Assembly (NCBI GenBank): GCA_029243485.1
Contig: JAQWRY010000072.1
Coordinates: 62,001-126,000, forward strand
Origin: Candidatus Binatia bacterium
GTDB lineage: Bacteria; Desulfobacterota; Binatia; UBA12015
Length of the DNA: 64,000 nucleotides
Reading direction: 5' to 3'
Of this stretch, positions 44,714-53,870 are shown piece by piece. The translations under genes and the position numbers were made by a program. Under the pieces are notes generated by a model. That model did no database searches and was not told the DNA's origin. It saw only the letters and a program-made list of their open reading frames with translations. How positions within the stretch are numbered: the first letter of the stretch is position 1; every line of letters starts with the position of its first letter.

Positions 44714-47293
44714 ATGGTGAGACTGCGGGGGGTGATCGTGGCGCTGGTGGCTGCGGTTCTCGCAGTGGCGCCGGCGAACGCCCGGACGGGCCTTCTGGAC
44801 CGGGAGTTCGGCCGCCAAGGCCTCGTTCGCACTGACCTGGGCGGGGGCCCGGATGCAGCGGCTGCGGTCGTGGTCCAGCCCGATGGACGGATTGTCGTCG
44901 CCGGCCACGCTGCAGGTCCGGCGGGGGTGGATGTCGCCCTCGTTCGCCACCTCCCGACCGGCGGACTCGATCCGTCCTTTGGCGCCGGGGGCAAGGTCCT
45001 GGCGGACTTTTCGGGGCACGATGAGGCTTCGGCCCTCGGCTACGGGCCGGCCGGCACTCTGGTGGTCGCGGGTTCGACGGTCGGGCCCGCGGGCCGCCGC
45101 CGGCTCCTCTTGGCTCGCTTCGGGGGCGACGGGGCTCTCGATGTGGCCTTCGGAAACCGCGGCCTGGTCGTCCTGTCGGGGGACGACGCGGGCGCGCGGG
45201 CGCGGGGCCTGGTGGTTCTGCCCGATTCGTCGGTGCTCGTCGCGGGTTCCGCGGGAAGGGGCGCCCGCGAGCGGTTCCTACTCGCACGCTTCAGTCCGAC
45301 CGGTCGGCTCGACTCGAGCTTTGGCGATGGCGGTGTCGTGCGACCGGACCTCGATGGAGAGTCCGGCGGGGCCTTCGCAATCGCAGTGCAGGATGGTGGG
45401 GCAATCGTCGTAGCGGGTCGGTTGGGCAAGGATCTCGGCGCCCTGCGATTCGGCCCCGACGGAACGCTCGATGACGATTTTGGTGACGGTGGGGTCGTGA
45501 GGGTCGACGTCGAGTCGGGCCACGACATTGCGCGCGCGATTGCCCTCCAGCCCGACGGCCGAATCCTACTCGCGGGAACCTCTGCGCGACTGGCGGGAGC
45601 GGACTTTGTTCTTGCTAGGCTCGACGCCGAAGGAAATCTAGACCGTACGTTTGCCCAAACCGGGGTGCGGCGAACGGACCTTGGCGGCATCGAATCGGGG
45701 CACGCCGTTGCGCTGCTCGTGGATGGCCGGATCATCGTGGCAGGGCATGTCCTCACCGACGAAGGCTCTGACCTCGCGCTGGCTGCGCATCTTGCCGACG
45801 GCACCCTCGATCGCAGCTTCGGCGACGGCGGCCGGGTTCGCACGGACCTGCAAAGCCGAGGTGATGGGGCATTGGCGCTGGCGTTGCAGAGCGATGGCCG
45901 ACTCCTCGCCGCCGGCATTCGCGGAGAAGGCGCGACGATGGAGATGGCGCTCGTTCGTTACCGCGACGGCGATCCGGAATGCGGTGACGGCTTCGTCGAA
46001 GGGGCGGAGACGTGTGATGCGGGCGACGACAATGGCGCCCCGAGCTCGTGTTGCACGGGACAATGTCGGTATCGCGCCGCCGAGGAGATCTGCCGCAGTT
46101 CGGAGGGCCTCTGCGACCCCGCGGAGACGTGCAGCGGTTCGTCCGCGGTCTGCCCCGTGGACGAGATCGCGCCGGCCGAGCGCGAATGCCGGGAGGCGGC
46201 GGGCTGGTGTGACCTGGCCGAGGAGTGCTCGGGGACGTCGAAGCAATGCCCGGACGACGGGGTTCGCGATCGCGACGCGGTCTGTCGCTCTGCCATCGGC
46301 CCGTGCGACGCCGCCGAGAGCTGTGACGGTGAGACGCGGCAGTGTCCGACCGATCAGAAGAGCACGGGCATTTGTCGGCCGGCGAAGGGCGACTGCGATC
46401 TCGCGGAGACTTGCAGCGGGACGAGCGATCATTGTCCGGTCGACGTTCTCGAGGCGAACGGCAACTCTTGCTACGACCGCAATCCGTGCACCGTTGATGA
46501 AGTCTGTCTCGAGGGCGCGTGCGGGAGTGGTACCTTCGAGCCGTTTCTCTGCGGTGCGATGTTGTGCGGCAGCCGGACCGTGGAAAAAATCGAGTCGAAT
46601 GGGGCGAACGAGGATAGGCAGCGATACCTCGAAGATGGCCTCGAGGACGGGCACTTTGTTCTGAAGCTCAGGAAGACGCCGAAGACCTATTTCTGCGCGC
46701 GCGCGAGTCTCACCGGAGAGGCGTGGAACGAAGAACCAGATTACGTCGGATCCTCGCCGGACCCTTCGGGCCTGCTCGCGCCGGCGAAGTACCGCATGTC
46801 GTTCCGCGTGGCCCCCACGGGCCCCCCGGCTCTGAAACGATTGATCTTGCGCGATAGGTTCGGTCGTCGGCCGGTATCTGTCTCCGAGAAGAGGAAGCTC
46901 TCGATCCCGGTAACGACGGGCGATCGCGTCGCGGCTCAGGCCCTCTCTCCCGACCGTCGGAAGTGCTATGTCGTTGCTCCGACGAGATCCGTCGGGTTCC
47001 GCCGGTTGCCCGTCTGGCTCGACGAGGAACCGCTGCTCTTTGATTTGCGGAGTCTCAAGGAGATCTGCGTGCCGGTGAGCGTCAACGGGGAGCCCTCCGT
47101 CGCTAGCACCGCGGTGGCCTGTTACGCAGCCACGCGCTCGCGCGGGGAAGAGCCTCTGAAGCCCGTCCCGCCCGTCGAAGTCGAGACGAGCAGTGGCTAT
47201 CGGTGGACCCTCACCGCCGGCACCCGCGAGTGGGTCTGCGTGCCCGCTGACGTCGAGCCGACCCGGAGCTTCGCCCAGGCCGCGCGCGACTGA
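44714..47293 (+). CDS. secreted mosaic protein: delta-60 repeats, Cys-rich repeats, DUF7450-like end
   Basis: 859 residues. Signal peptide (GVIVALVAAVLAVAPANA). Residues 25-415: about seven delta-60 (TIGR02608) propeller repeats, e.g. LDREFGRQGLVRTDLGGG, VVVQPDGRIVVAGHA, SSFGDGGVVRPDLDG. Residues 420-590: disintegrin-like Cys-rich repeats (GDGFVEGAETCDAGDDNG, CDPAETCSGSSAVCPVDE, CDLAETCSGTSDHCPVD). Residues 640-859: a domain with KCYVVAP, LKEICVPVSVNGEPSVA, AVACYAAT and EWVCVPADV, the same family as the relic at 12452. GTG at 44711 is immediately before the ATG and could also start. Probably a cell-surface or matrix protein; no enzyme signature. Confidence 0.85.
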   Translation: MVRLRGVIVALVAAVLAVAPANARTGLLDREFGRQGLVRTDLGGGPDAAAAVVVQPDGRIVVAGHAAGPAGVDVALVRHLPTGGLDPSFGAGGKVLADFSGHDEASALGYGPAGTLVVAGSTVGPAGRRRLLLARFGGDGALDVAFGNRGLVVLSGDDAGARARGLVVLPDSSVLVAGSAGRGARERFLLARFSPTGRLDSSFGDGGVVRPDLDGESGGAFAIAVQDGGAIVVAGRLGKDLGALRFGPDGTLDDDFGDGGVVRVDVESGHDIARAIALQPDGRILLAGTSARLAGADFVLARLDAEGNLDRTFAQTGVRRTDLGGIESGHAVALLVDGRIIVAGHVLTDEGSDLALAAHLADGTLDRSFGDGGRVRTDLQSRGDGALALALQSDGRLLAAGIRGEGATMEMALVRYRDGDPECGDGFVEGAETCDAGDDNGAPSSCCTGQCRYRAAEEICRSSEGLCDPAETCSGSSAVCPVDEIAPAERECREAAGWCDLAEECSGTSKQCPDDGVRDRDAVCRSAIGPCDAAESCDGETRQCPTDQKSTGICRPAKGDCDLAETCSGTSDHCPVDVLEANGNSCYDRNPCTVDEVCLEGACGSGTFEPFLCGAMLCGSRTVEKIESNGANEDRQRYLEDGLEDGHFVLKLRKTPKTYFCARASLTGEAWNEEPDYVGSSPDPSGLLAPAKYRMSFRVAPTGPPALKRLILRDRFGRRPVSVSEKRKLSIPVTTGDRVAAQALSPDRRKCYVVAPTRSVGFRRLPVWLDEEPLLFDLRSLKEICVPVSVNGEPSVASTAVACYAATRSRGEEPLKPVPPVEVETSSGYRWTLTAGTREWVCVPADVEPTRSFAQAARD

Positions 47294-47364
47294 AGCGCGG
47301 GCCTCTCGCCGCCCGGTAAGCCCAACCGTTTGCGACTCTCCGCCGACGAGCTAGAGACCGAACC

Positions 47365-48393
47365 GTGACCGGCGAACGAATCGCAGACGGCCTGGCCCCA
47401 CTCCTCGCGACCGCGTGCGGTGTCTCCAAAGTCACCGTCGACGACATCCGGACGATGACCGGCGGCGCGGCTCGCGAAGCCTGGCGCCTCGACGTGTCCC
47501 TCGACGGCGGTTCGGCGGCGGCTGAGAAGCGCACCTTCGTGGCTCTCTTGTTCCGCGCGGGCGGCCAGGGTGTATTCTCCGGTGCGCAGGAGGCTGTATT
47601 GCTCCAGGCCGCGGGGGCAGCAGGCGTGCCGGTGGCGCGCGTCGTCTGCGCCGGTGAAGAGGAGCTGGGACGGCCGTTTTACGTCATGGAGTACGTCGCG
47701 GGAGAGACGATCGGCCGTCGGCTCGTCCGCGACGATCGCTTTGCGTCCGTTCGTGGCGGTCTCCCTGCCCAGATGGCTGAAGCGCTCGCGGCCATCCACC
47801 GGGTTCCGGTCGAAGGGGGCACGCTCGGCTTCCTGCCCCGTCCACCGGCTGACAAGCCGGTGGCTTTGGCGGCGATCCGGAACCTCGAGGCGATCTATCG
47901 CGGCGTCTCGATGGATCCGCACCCAGCGTTCGAGTTGGCCTTTCGGTGGCTGCTCGGTCGCGTCCCCGAGACGACGGACACGGCGCTCGTCCACGGTGAT
48001 TTCCGCGTCGGCAACTTGATGGTCGATGAGACCGTCGGCCTGCGCGCCGTGCTCGACTGGGAACTCGCCCACGTCGGCGACCCGATCCAGGACCTCGGTT
48101 GGGCGTGCGTACGGTCGTGGCGATTCGGTCAGGACGACCTCACGTGCGGAGGTGTCGGTCGGCGCGAAGATCTGGTGGCCGCCTACGAGGGCGCGAGCGG
48201 CCGTACGGTGGACCCCGAGGCGCTTCGCTTCTGGGAAGTCTTCGGCAATCTCAATTGGGGCGTGATCACGCTGATGCAGGTGCGCCCGTTCCTCGACAAG
48301 AGCTATCCGAGCATCGAGCTGGCGGGCATCGGTCGCCGCGCTGCGGAGACCGAGTGGGAGCTGCTGAACCTGATCGAAGGAAAGGCGCACTGA
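47365..48393 (+). CDS. aminoglycoside-phosphotransferase-fold kinase (ACAD10-like APH family)
   Basis: 342 residues of the APH/choline-kinase fold: MTGGAAREAWRLD, PFYVMEYVAGETIGRR, LVHGDFRVGNLMVDE (catalytic Asp in HGDFRVGN), VLDWELAHVGDPIQDLGW (metal Asp). This subgroup is linked to acyl-CoA dehydrogenases and fatty-acid breakdown (human ACAD10/11 kinase domains, which phosphorylate 4-hydroxyacyl-CoA). GTG start. Followed after 1 base by a DUF6285 gene. Confidence 0.87.
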   Translation: MTGERIADGLAPLLATACGVSKVTVDDIRTMTGGAAREAWRLDVSLDGGSAAAEKRTFVALLFRAGGQGVFSGAQEAVLLQAAGAAGVPVARVVCAGEEELGRPFYVMEYVAGETIGRRLVRDDRFASVRGGLPAQMAEALAAIHRVPVEGGTLGFLPRPPADKPVALAAIRNLEAIYRGVSMDPHPAFELAFRWLLGRVPETTDTALVHGDFRVGNLMVDETVGLRAVLDWELAHVGDPIQDLGWACVRSWRFGQDDLTCGGVGRREDLVAAYEGASGRTVDPEALRFWEVFGNLNWGVITLMQVRPFLDKSYPSIELAGIGRRAAETEWELLNLIEGKAH

Positions 48394-48394
48394 C

Positions 48395-48808
48395 ATGCAC
48401 GATCGCCCCAACGTTCACGAACTTCTCGACGTCGTGCAGACGTTTCTCGACGAGGAGATCGTCCCGGCGACGAAGGGTCGCAAGCAGTTCCTCGCTCGCG
48501 TCGCAGCGAACTGCGTGCGGATGGTCGATCGCGAGCTCGGCGTCGAACGAAAGCAATTCGAGCGCGCATGGAGCGGACTGAACGAGTTGTTCGGTGTCGA
48601 GTCCGCCCCGACGGACCGCGTCGAGCGGAGCCTTGCGGTGACCGGACGCTTGGACCTGCTCTGCGAACGCATTCAGGACGGCGATCTCGACGAGGACTCG
48701 GAACACTGGGACCGCACGCTCGCCTTCGTGCGGGATCGCGTTCGCGACAAGCTCGAGGTGAGCAACCCGAAACTCCTCGCGACCGACGCCAAACGTGGAA
48801 TCGAATGA
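48395..48808 (+). CDS. DUF6285-type protein
   Basis: 137 residues, all alpha: VHELLDVVQTFLDEEIVPAT, QFLARVAANCVRMVDRELGV, LDEDSEHWDRTLAFVRDRVR, NPKLLA. It matches the DUF6285 pattern commonly found next to APH-like kinases of the ACAD10 type. It begins one base after the kinase stop, so a subunit or regulator of that kinase is likely. Function not established. Confidence 0.75.
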   Translation: MHDRPNVHELLDVVQTFLDEEIVPATKGRKQFLARVAANCVRMVDRELGVERKQFERAWSGLNELFGVESAPTDRVERSLAVTGRLDLLCERIQDGDLDEDSEHWDRTLAFVRDRVRDKLEVSNPKLLATDAKRGIE

Positions 48809-48894
48809 ACGTTCGTCGTCCGGAACTCGGTGGAATGGGTTGCAGGGCGCTGCTAGCGTGATTATCTCGTCTCGACCAGACAAGGAGAGCGTAA

Positions 48895-49221
48895 ATGGCC
48901 GCAATTTCAGAGATCAGTGATGCCACCTTCGATTCCGAGGTTTTGTCTTCTCAGACCCCGGTTTTGATCGACTTTTGGGCGCCGTGGTGTGGCCCGTGCC
49001 GCGCCATTTCTCCGATCGTCGAAGAGTTGGCCGGTGAGTACGACGGCAAGCTCAAGGTCGTGAAGATGAACGTCGACGACAACCCGCAGACGCCGGCCAA
49101 GTATGGCGTTCGCGGCATTCCGAACTTGATCGTCTTCAAGGGCGGCACGGTCCACGAGCAGATCGTGGGCGCCGTTCCGAAGGCGAAGCTCGCAGCGGCG
49201 ATCGATAGCGCCGTCGCCTGA
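48895..49221 (+). CDS. trxA: thioredoxin
   Basis: 108 residues with active site WAPWCGPC (C32, C35), cis-Pro in [14 protein letters not shown], and [13 protein letters not shown]. Standard Trx fold and length, cytoplasmic. AAGGAG ahead of the ATG; own terminator behind. Reduces ribonucleotide reductase, peroxiredoxins and others. Confidence 0.97.
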   Translation: MAAISEISDATFDSEVLSSQTPVLIDFWAPWCGPCRAISPIVEELAGEYDGKLKVVKMNVDDNPQTPAKYGVRGIPNLIVFKGGTVHEQIVGAVPKAKLAAAIDSAVA

Positions 49222-49243
49222 GAGGCACACACGCACGTTGCAG

Positions 49244-49275
49244 AAACGGCGAGCCCTAGGGCTCGCCGTTTTTCG
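49244..49275 (+). terminator. intrinsic terminator after trxA
   Basis: AAACGGCGAGCCC pairs with GGGCTCGCCGTTT around a minimal TA loop (AT-rich at both ends) and is followed by T5. It is 22 bases after the trxA stop and would work on both strands. Confidence 0.93.
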
Positions 49276-49382
49276 TTTCGGGTCTTCGAAGCGGAGTTCT
49301 AGAACGTGGCGGCGAGCCCGAGGGCGGCACCCTGCCCACGTAGGGAGAGCCGTTGCGCGCTTCCGCGGAGGCGGAGTAGGGC

Positions 49383-49430
49383 GGGGAACAACAGGTCGAG
49401 CGGCTCCGCGCATTGGGTTACGTGCAGTAG
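49383..49430 (+). pseudogene. sulfatase C-terminal tail relic
   Basis: Reads GEQQVERLRALGYVQ then TAG. E-Q/L-x-x-L-R-A-L-G-Y-V/I is the usual last turn of sulfatase-fold proteins in this group; the intact gene at 16482 ends EQLRALGYVE. Upstream in the same frame two stops occur within 80 bases, so only this tail remains. Short, so tentative. Confidence 0.35.
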
Positions 49431-49436
49431 CCGATC

Positions 49437-50714
49437 TCAGAGCATCCAAAGAACGCGCACACCGCCGACGACGCTCAGGTCGTCCTGAAGGTTCTCGCTC
49501 GGGTTCATGACGATCTGGAGGCCCGGGGAAAGTGAGAGCCGGGGCGTGAGGGCGATGCGGTAGAACGTCTCGCCGAACGTCTCGTCGCGGCCTCCGGTTG
49601 CGGGGTCGGCCCAGGAGAGGGCGACCCCGGCCTCGTCGTTTGGTCGACCGAAGGGGCCCTGGAAGGACAGCCCACCGGAGAGCGCAGTCCGCACGTTCGT
49701 TTGCGAGGGGTCGCCGGTGCCCGCTCGGAAGAAACCGACCAACCAACTGACCCCGAGATTCTGGGCGATGTTGATGCCGATTCCGAAGCCGTTCCCGGGC
49801 CCGCTATCGCTGTGCCAACCCGTCAGTCGGTAATTGCCGACACCGAGCGCCTCGGGCTCGATTGTGAGGCCCGCCTCGAGGAGTTGCCACCAAGAGCCGT
49901 TCACGACGTTGCCCCACGGGATGCGTTCGTCCGTCGAGGCGTCGCCCGCTCCCAGCATGACGTAGAAGTCCTCGGACGCGTTCCATCGAGCCAGGGCCCC
50001 GGCGCCACCGTAGATCGGAAAGGGGATCGAGAGATCGTTCTCGAACGCGAATGATACGAACTGTCGGTAGGCATCGTTCGCGACGCGGTTGGTGTCGAAG
50101 AAGTACGACATGTCGAGCTTGCCGAGCGCGAAGACCCAGTCGGTGTCATCCGAGAGGTAGTGCGCGTAGAACTCGTCAACGGCGATGCCGTTGGGGTAGA
50201 CGTTTCCGTTCACGGTTGAGATCGCTCCGACCCGGTCGGAGAGCGGGTCCTCGGCCGGGTTGTAGTCGGTGCCGAACGTACCGAGGAAAGTGCCGGCTAC
50301 GTGTAGGGCGCCGGCGTTCTCGAAGTCGTAGATCTGGTAGTCGACGAACAGCTGCCAGGCGAACGTCGCGGCGTTCGCCTGGCCCTTACGGACCCGGCTC
50401 GCGTACTGGTCATAGAAGGCTAGGTCGAATCCGATGAGGAAGTCTTTCTCGCCCAGCCACTTCTTCCACCGGTCGAGGACTTGAGTCGTCGAGCCGACCG
50501 CTTCGGCCGCTCGTGATTGGTCCCGCTTCTTCGGCGGATGCATCCGCTTCGAGGCAGCGACGCCCGCCCGATCGCCCTCAGCCTGTGCGGACTTGGTGCT
50601 CTCGGACTCGGTGCTCTCGGACTCGGTGCTCTCGGTGCTCTCGGCGGCCGCGGACCCGGCCGCGCCTGCGGCAAACGCGCAGCAAACGAGAAGCGCGATC
50701 GTGGACCGTCCCAT
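49437..50714 (-). CDS. OprB-like carbohydrate-selective porin
   Basis: 425-residue outer-membrane barrel. Signal peptide (ALLVCCAFAAGAAGSAAA), then a Ser/Glu/Thr low-complexity linker (residues 25-45) from tandem DNA repeats, then an OprB-type region beginning LDRWKKWLGEKDFLIGFDLA. Further marks: GAISTVNGNVYPNGIAVDEF, YAHYLSDDTDWVFALGKLDM, DTNRVANDAYRQF, ETFYRIALTPRLSLSPGLQI and a C-terminal VRVLWML. OprB porins pass sugars; specificity not told. 51 bases from rodA, so likely own promoter. Confidence 0.84.
   Translation of the reverse strand: MGRSTIALLVCCAFAAGAAGSAAAESTESTESESTESESTKSAQAEGDRAGVAASKRMHPPKKRDQSRAAEAVGSTTQVLDRWKKWLGEKDFLIGFDLAFYDQYASRVRKGQANAATFAWQLFVDYQIYDFENAGALHVAGTFLGTFGTDYNPAEDPLSDRVGAISTVNGNVYPNGIAVDEFYAHYLSDDTDWVFALGKLDMSYFFDTNRVANDAYRQFVSFAFENDLSIPFPIYGGAGALARWNASEDFYVMLGAGDASTDERIPWGNVVNGSWWQLLEAGLTIEPEALGVGNYRLTGWHSDSGPGNGFGIGINIAQNLGVSWLVGFFRAGTGDPSQTNVRTALSGGLSFQGPFGRPNDEAGVALSWADPATGGRDETFGETFYRIALTPRLSLSPGLQIVMNPSENLQDDLSVVGGVRVLWML
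50595..50642. repeat. in-frame tandem repeat inside the porin gene
   Basis: GGTGCTCTCGGACTC occurs twice and is followed by two copies of the 9-base unit GGTGCTCTC. Units are multiples of three, so slippage would change the length of the Ser-Thr-Glu linker after the signal peptide without breaking the frame. Confidence 0.85.
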
Positions 50715-50765
50715 TCCCCCGACAGATCTCAGACCCGCAGAGTCTTTGCCAGCGGTCCTCCGGAA

Positions 50766-51893
50766 TTAGAGCCGCGGGACGCGGTCTCGGGAATGGCGAC
50801 GCATGTTCACGTTGATCACCAGGCCGAGTCCCACCATGAGGGTCACTAGAGAGGAGCCGCCGTAGCTGAAGAACGGCAGTGTGATCCCCACGACGGGCAG
50901 GAGTCCGGTCGTCATCCCGAGATTGATCGCCGCTTGCCAGAAGATGTTTGCCAGAACCCCGAAGGCGAGGAGAGCGCCGAAGCGTTCCTTGGCACGGTTC
51001 ACGACCACGAGGCCGCGCACCAGAAGCAGAACGTACAGCCCGATTAGGCCGATGGCACCGAAGAATCCCCATTCCTCGGAGAAGACCGAGAAGATGAAGT
51101 CGGTGTGCTGTTCGGGAAGGAAGTTGAGCTGATTTTGCGTCCCGTGCAGGTAGCCGCGGCCGGTGAGCCCGCCGGACCCGATGGCGATTTTGGACTGGAT
51201 GACGTGGTAGCCCGCGCCGAGCGGGTCGTTTTCCGGGTTCAGGAACGTGGTGATGCGCTTCAGCTGGTAGGGCTTCAGCTGCGACATCAGCACGGGGACG
51301 GCACCGATCGACGCGAGAACGAGAATTCCGAGCGTTCCGGGCGTCGGACCCGCGAGCAGCAGCATGCTCGCGAACACGAAGAGGAACACACCGGCGGTCC
51401 CCAGGTCGGGCTGTGCGAGGATCAGCAGCACGGGGGCCATCGTGAGGGCCGTAGGGACCGCGAGGTCTCGAAGGCGCAGGCCGCGGGCATCCGTCTTGTG
51501 GTGGAAGAGGCGCGCCAGCACGATGATGAGGGCGAGCTTCATCGTTTCCGACGGCTGGAGCGTGACGGGGCCGAACGCGAGCCAGCGCCTCGAGCCGCCG
51601 CCCATCGATCCGAACAACGGTACGGCGATGAGCAAGCAGAGGCCGATCGCGTAGAACACGAATGCGTACCGCTCGATCTGTCGGTAGTCGAAGAAGACGG
51701 CGACGAGCAGGCCGACGAGCCCGATCGATCCCCAACTTACCTGTCGCCAGGCGTGCGAGGTGTGTGTGCCGGTGCTGACGTCGTAGGTCGCGCTGTAGAC
51801 CGTCATGGCCCCGAGCCCGAGGATCGCGAGCATCGTGAGGAGCGTGAGCCCGTCGAAGTGCGCGATCAAGCGCCGGTCGACCATCAACCGCAT
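50766..51893 (-). CDS. rodA: RodA, SEDS peptidoglycan glycosyltransferase
   Basis: 375 residues with about ten membrane helices. SEDS signatures: FGSMGGGSRRWLAFGPVTLQ, PSETMKLALIIVLARLFH (with catalytic-site residues), QPDLGTAGVFLFVFASML, GSGGLTGRGYLHGTQNQLNF (the loop with the essential Asp/Glu partners), LPEQHTDFIFSVFSEEWGF. It polymerises lipid II during side-wall growth with PBP2. Last gene of the mreBCD-mrdA-rodA cluster. Confidence 0.95.
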   Translation of the reverse strand: MRLMVDRRLIAHFDGLTLLTMLAILGLGAMTVYSATYDVSTGTHTSHAWRQVSWGSIGLVGLLVAVFFDYRQIERYAFVFYAIGLCLLIAVPLFGSMGGGSRRWLAFGPVTLQPSETMKLALIIVLARLFHHKTDARGLRLRDLAVPTALTMAPVLLILAQPDLGTAGVFLFVFASMLLLAGPTPGTLGILVLASIGAVPVLMSQLKPYQLKRITTFLNPENDPLGAGYHVIQSKIAIGSGGLTGRGYLHGTQNQLNFLPEQHTDFIFSVFSEEWGFFGAIGLIGLYVLLLVRGLVVVNRAKERFGALLAFGVLANIFWQAAINLGMTTGLLPVVGITLPFFSYGGSSLVTLMVGLGLVINVNMRRHSRDRVPRL

Positions 51894-51902
51894 GCGACTG
51901 CC

Positions 51903-53870
51903 TTAGCCTTGTCCACGGAGATTCAACATTCGGGCACGGATGTCGTCCGGCACGAGGACCGGCATCGGATCGTGCTCGGATTCGATCGCGGGATCCGCCA
52001 TCGCGGCGAGCGAAACTCCGGTCGACGGGTCGGCGTCGGTGAGCTGGTAGTCGCGCCCGCGTGTGAGAGCGAAGTAGAAATCGGCAAGGTCCCGTGCGAG
52101 GGGCGCAGCGGCGGCGCCGCCGCCCCTGCCGGCATGTTCGATGACGATGGAGATCGCAATCTCTGGGTCGTCCACGGGCGCGAAGGCGACGAACCAAGCG
52201 TGATCGCGAAGATGTCGCGCCATGTGTTCGGTCTTCACCGCCTTGCGGCCCATCTTGAAGACCTGCGCCGTACCGGTCTTCCCGCCGACATCTATCGTTG
52301 GAAGCTTCGACCTTTTGCCGGTGCCGCGCTTGTGATTCACGACGTCGCGAAGGGCCTCGCGGATCTGGTGCAACGTGGAGCGGCGAAGGCCGGCGTCGCC
52401 GATGACATCGGGCTCGAGTTGCTCGATGATCTCGCCGTGCGGAGATTCGACTCGGCTGACGTACTGGGGCCGCATCAGGAGTCCGCCGTTGGCGACCATG
52501 GCAATGACGTTCGCCATCTGAAGAGGCGTCGTGAGCACGAATCCCTGGCCGATCGCGACAGAAAGCGTCTCGCCCCCGTACCAGGGCTCGTTGAACCGCC
52601 GCTTCTTCCATTCGCTGGTCGGGATGAGTCCCGGCTTCTCGTTCGTGAGGGCGATTCCCGTCAAGGAGCCCAGGCCGAAGCGGCGCGAGTACTCGGCGAT
52701 CGTGTCGACGCCGAGCTGCTTCCCGACTTGGTAGAAGTAGACGTCGCACGAGTGCATCAGGGCGTCGTGCAGGTTCATCGAGCCGTGCCCGCCGCGCTTC
52801 CAGCAGCGGTAACGACGCTTGCCGAACCGGTAGCTGCCACCGCAGTACAGCCTCGAGAACGGGGTGATGACGCCTTCTTCGAGGGCCGCGGCTGCCGTGA
52901 TGATCTTGAACGTCGAGCCGGGTGGGTACTGGCCCTGGAGCGCGCGGTTCGACAGCGGGTCGTACTCGGCCGAGGTGATCTCGTCCCATTCCTTCTGTCG
53001 GATGCCGCGAGCGAACGGGTTCGGGTCAAAGCTCGGGCCGCTTGCCATCGCGAGCACCTCGCCGGTTTTGGGCCGCAGCGCGACGATTGCGCCTTGTTTT
53101 CCCTCGAGGAGTTGTTCGGCGAATTGTTGGAGTCGTCGATCGATGGTCAGGACGAGACTGTTGCCGCGCGTTTCGGGAACGCGAGACAAGACGCGCAGAC
53201 GTCGTCCGAGGGAGTTGACCTCGATCTGCTGGCCGCCGGCGACGCCGCGCAGGTAGCCCTCCCACGCGCGCTCCGCGCCGAACTTCCCGATCAGGTCGCC
53301 CATGCGGTAGCTGTCACCCGACTTGAGATCCGAGCCCGACACCTCGCCCACGTAGCCGAGGAGGTGCGAGGCGAAGTCCCCGAAGGGGTACGTGCGCAGG
53401 GGGCCGACCTCGAGGCTCACGCCAGGCAGCTCGAGCTGGCGGGTTTCGAGGGCGACGACGGTGTCCCAGTCGACGTCGCGGTAGACCGTGAGTCCTTCGT
53501 ACGCGGGGCGCTTTCGCGCCGCCTTCTTGAGTGTCTCGATCCGGGTCTGAGGCAGGTCCAGCAGGGCGCTCGCGTGCTGGAGAGTCGCCTCCAGGTCCTT
53601 TGTGTCCTCCGGGACGACGACCACGTCGTAGGCGGGACGATTGTCCACCAGCGGTGCGCCGTTGGCGTCGAGGATCAGGCCCCGAGTGGGCGGGATCCGC
53701 TGCAGTCGGATGCGATTGTTCTCAGACAGAGAGCTCCACCGCTCGGCCTCGCCGACTTGGAGCGCGTAGAGCCGGGCGCCCATCACGCAGAAGACTGCAG
53801 TTACGATGAGCCCGGCCGCGACGATCGTGCGGCGAAGCTCGTGCGGTGTCTCTCGGCTACTCAATCGCAT
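51903..53870 (-). CDS. mrdA: PBP2, elongation transpeptidase
   Basis: 655-residue class B penicillin-binding protein. N-terminal membrane helix (IVAAGLIVTAVFCVMGARLY), non-penicillin dimerisation region, and transpeptidase with S-x-x-K in YPPGSTFKIITAA (about residue 317), S-x-N-like MHSCDVYFYQ, and K-T-G in GGKTGTAQVF. Partner of RodA. The start overlaps the mreD end by 14 bases. Confidence 0.95.
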   Translation of the reverse strand: MRLSSRETPHELRRTIVAAGLIVTAVFCVMGARLYALQVGEAERWSSLSENNRIRLQRIPPTRGLILDANGAPLVDNRPAYDVVVVPEDTKDLEATLQHASALLDLPQTRIETLKKAARKRPAYEGLTVYRDVDWDTVVALETRQLELPGVSLEVGPLRTYPFGDFASHLLGYVGEVSGSDLKSGDSYRMGDLIGKFGAERAWEGYLRGVAGGQQIEVNSLGRRLRVLSRVPETRGNSLVLTIDRRLQQFAEQLLEGKQGAIVALRPKTGEVLAMASGPSFDPNPFARGIRQKEWDEITSAEYDPLSNRALQGQYPPGSTFKIITAAAALEEGVITPFSRLYCGGSYRFGKRRYRCWKRGGHGSMNLHDALMHSCDVYFYQVGKQLGVDTIAEYSRRFGLGSLTGIALTNEKPGLIPTSEWKKRRFNEPWYGGETLSVAIGQGFVLTTPLQMANVIAMVANGGLLMRPQYVSRVESPHGEIIEQLEPDVIGDAGLRRSTLHQIREALRDVVNHKRGTGKRSKLPTIDVGGKTGTAQVFKMGRKAVKTEHMARHLRDHAWFVAFAPVDDPEIAISIVIEHAGRGGGAAAAPLARDLADFYFALTRGRDYQLTDADPSTGVSLAAMADPAIESEHDPMPVLVPDDIRARMLNLRGQG

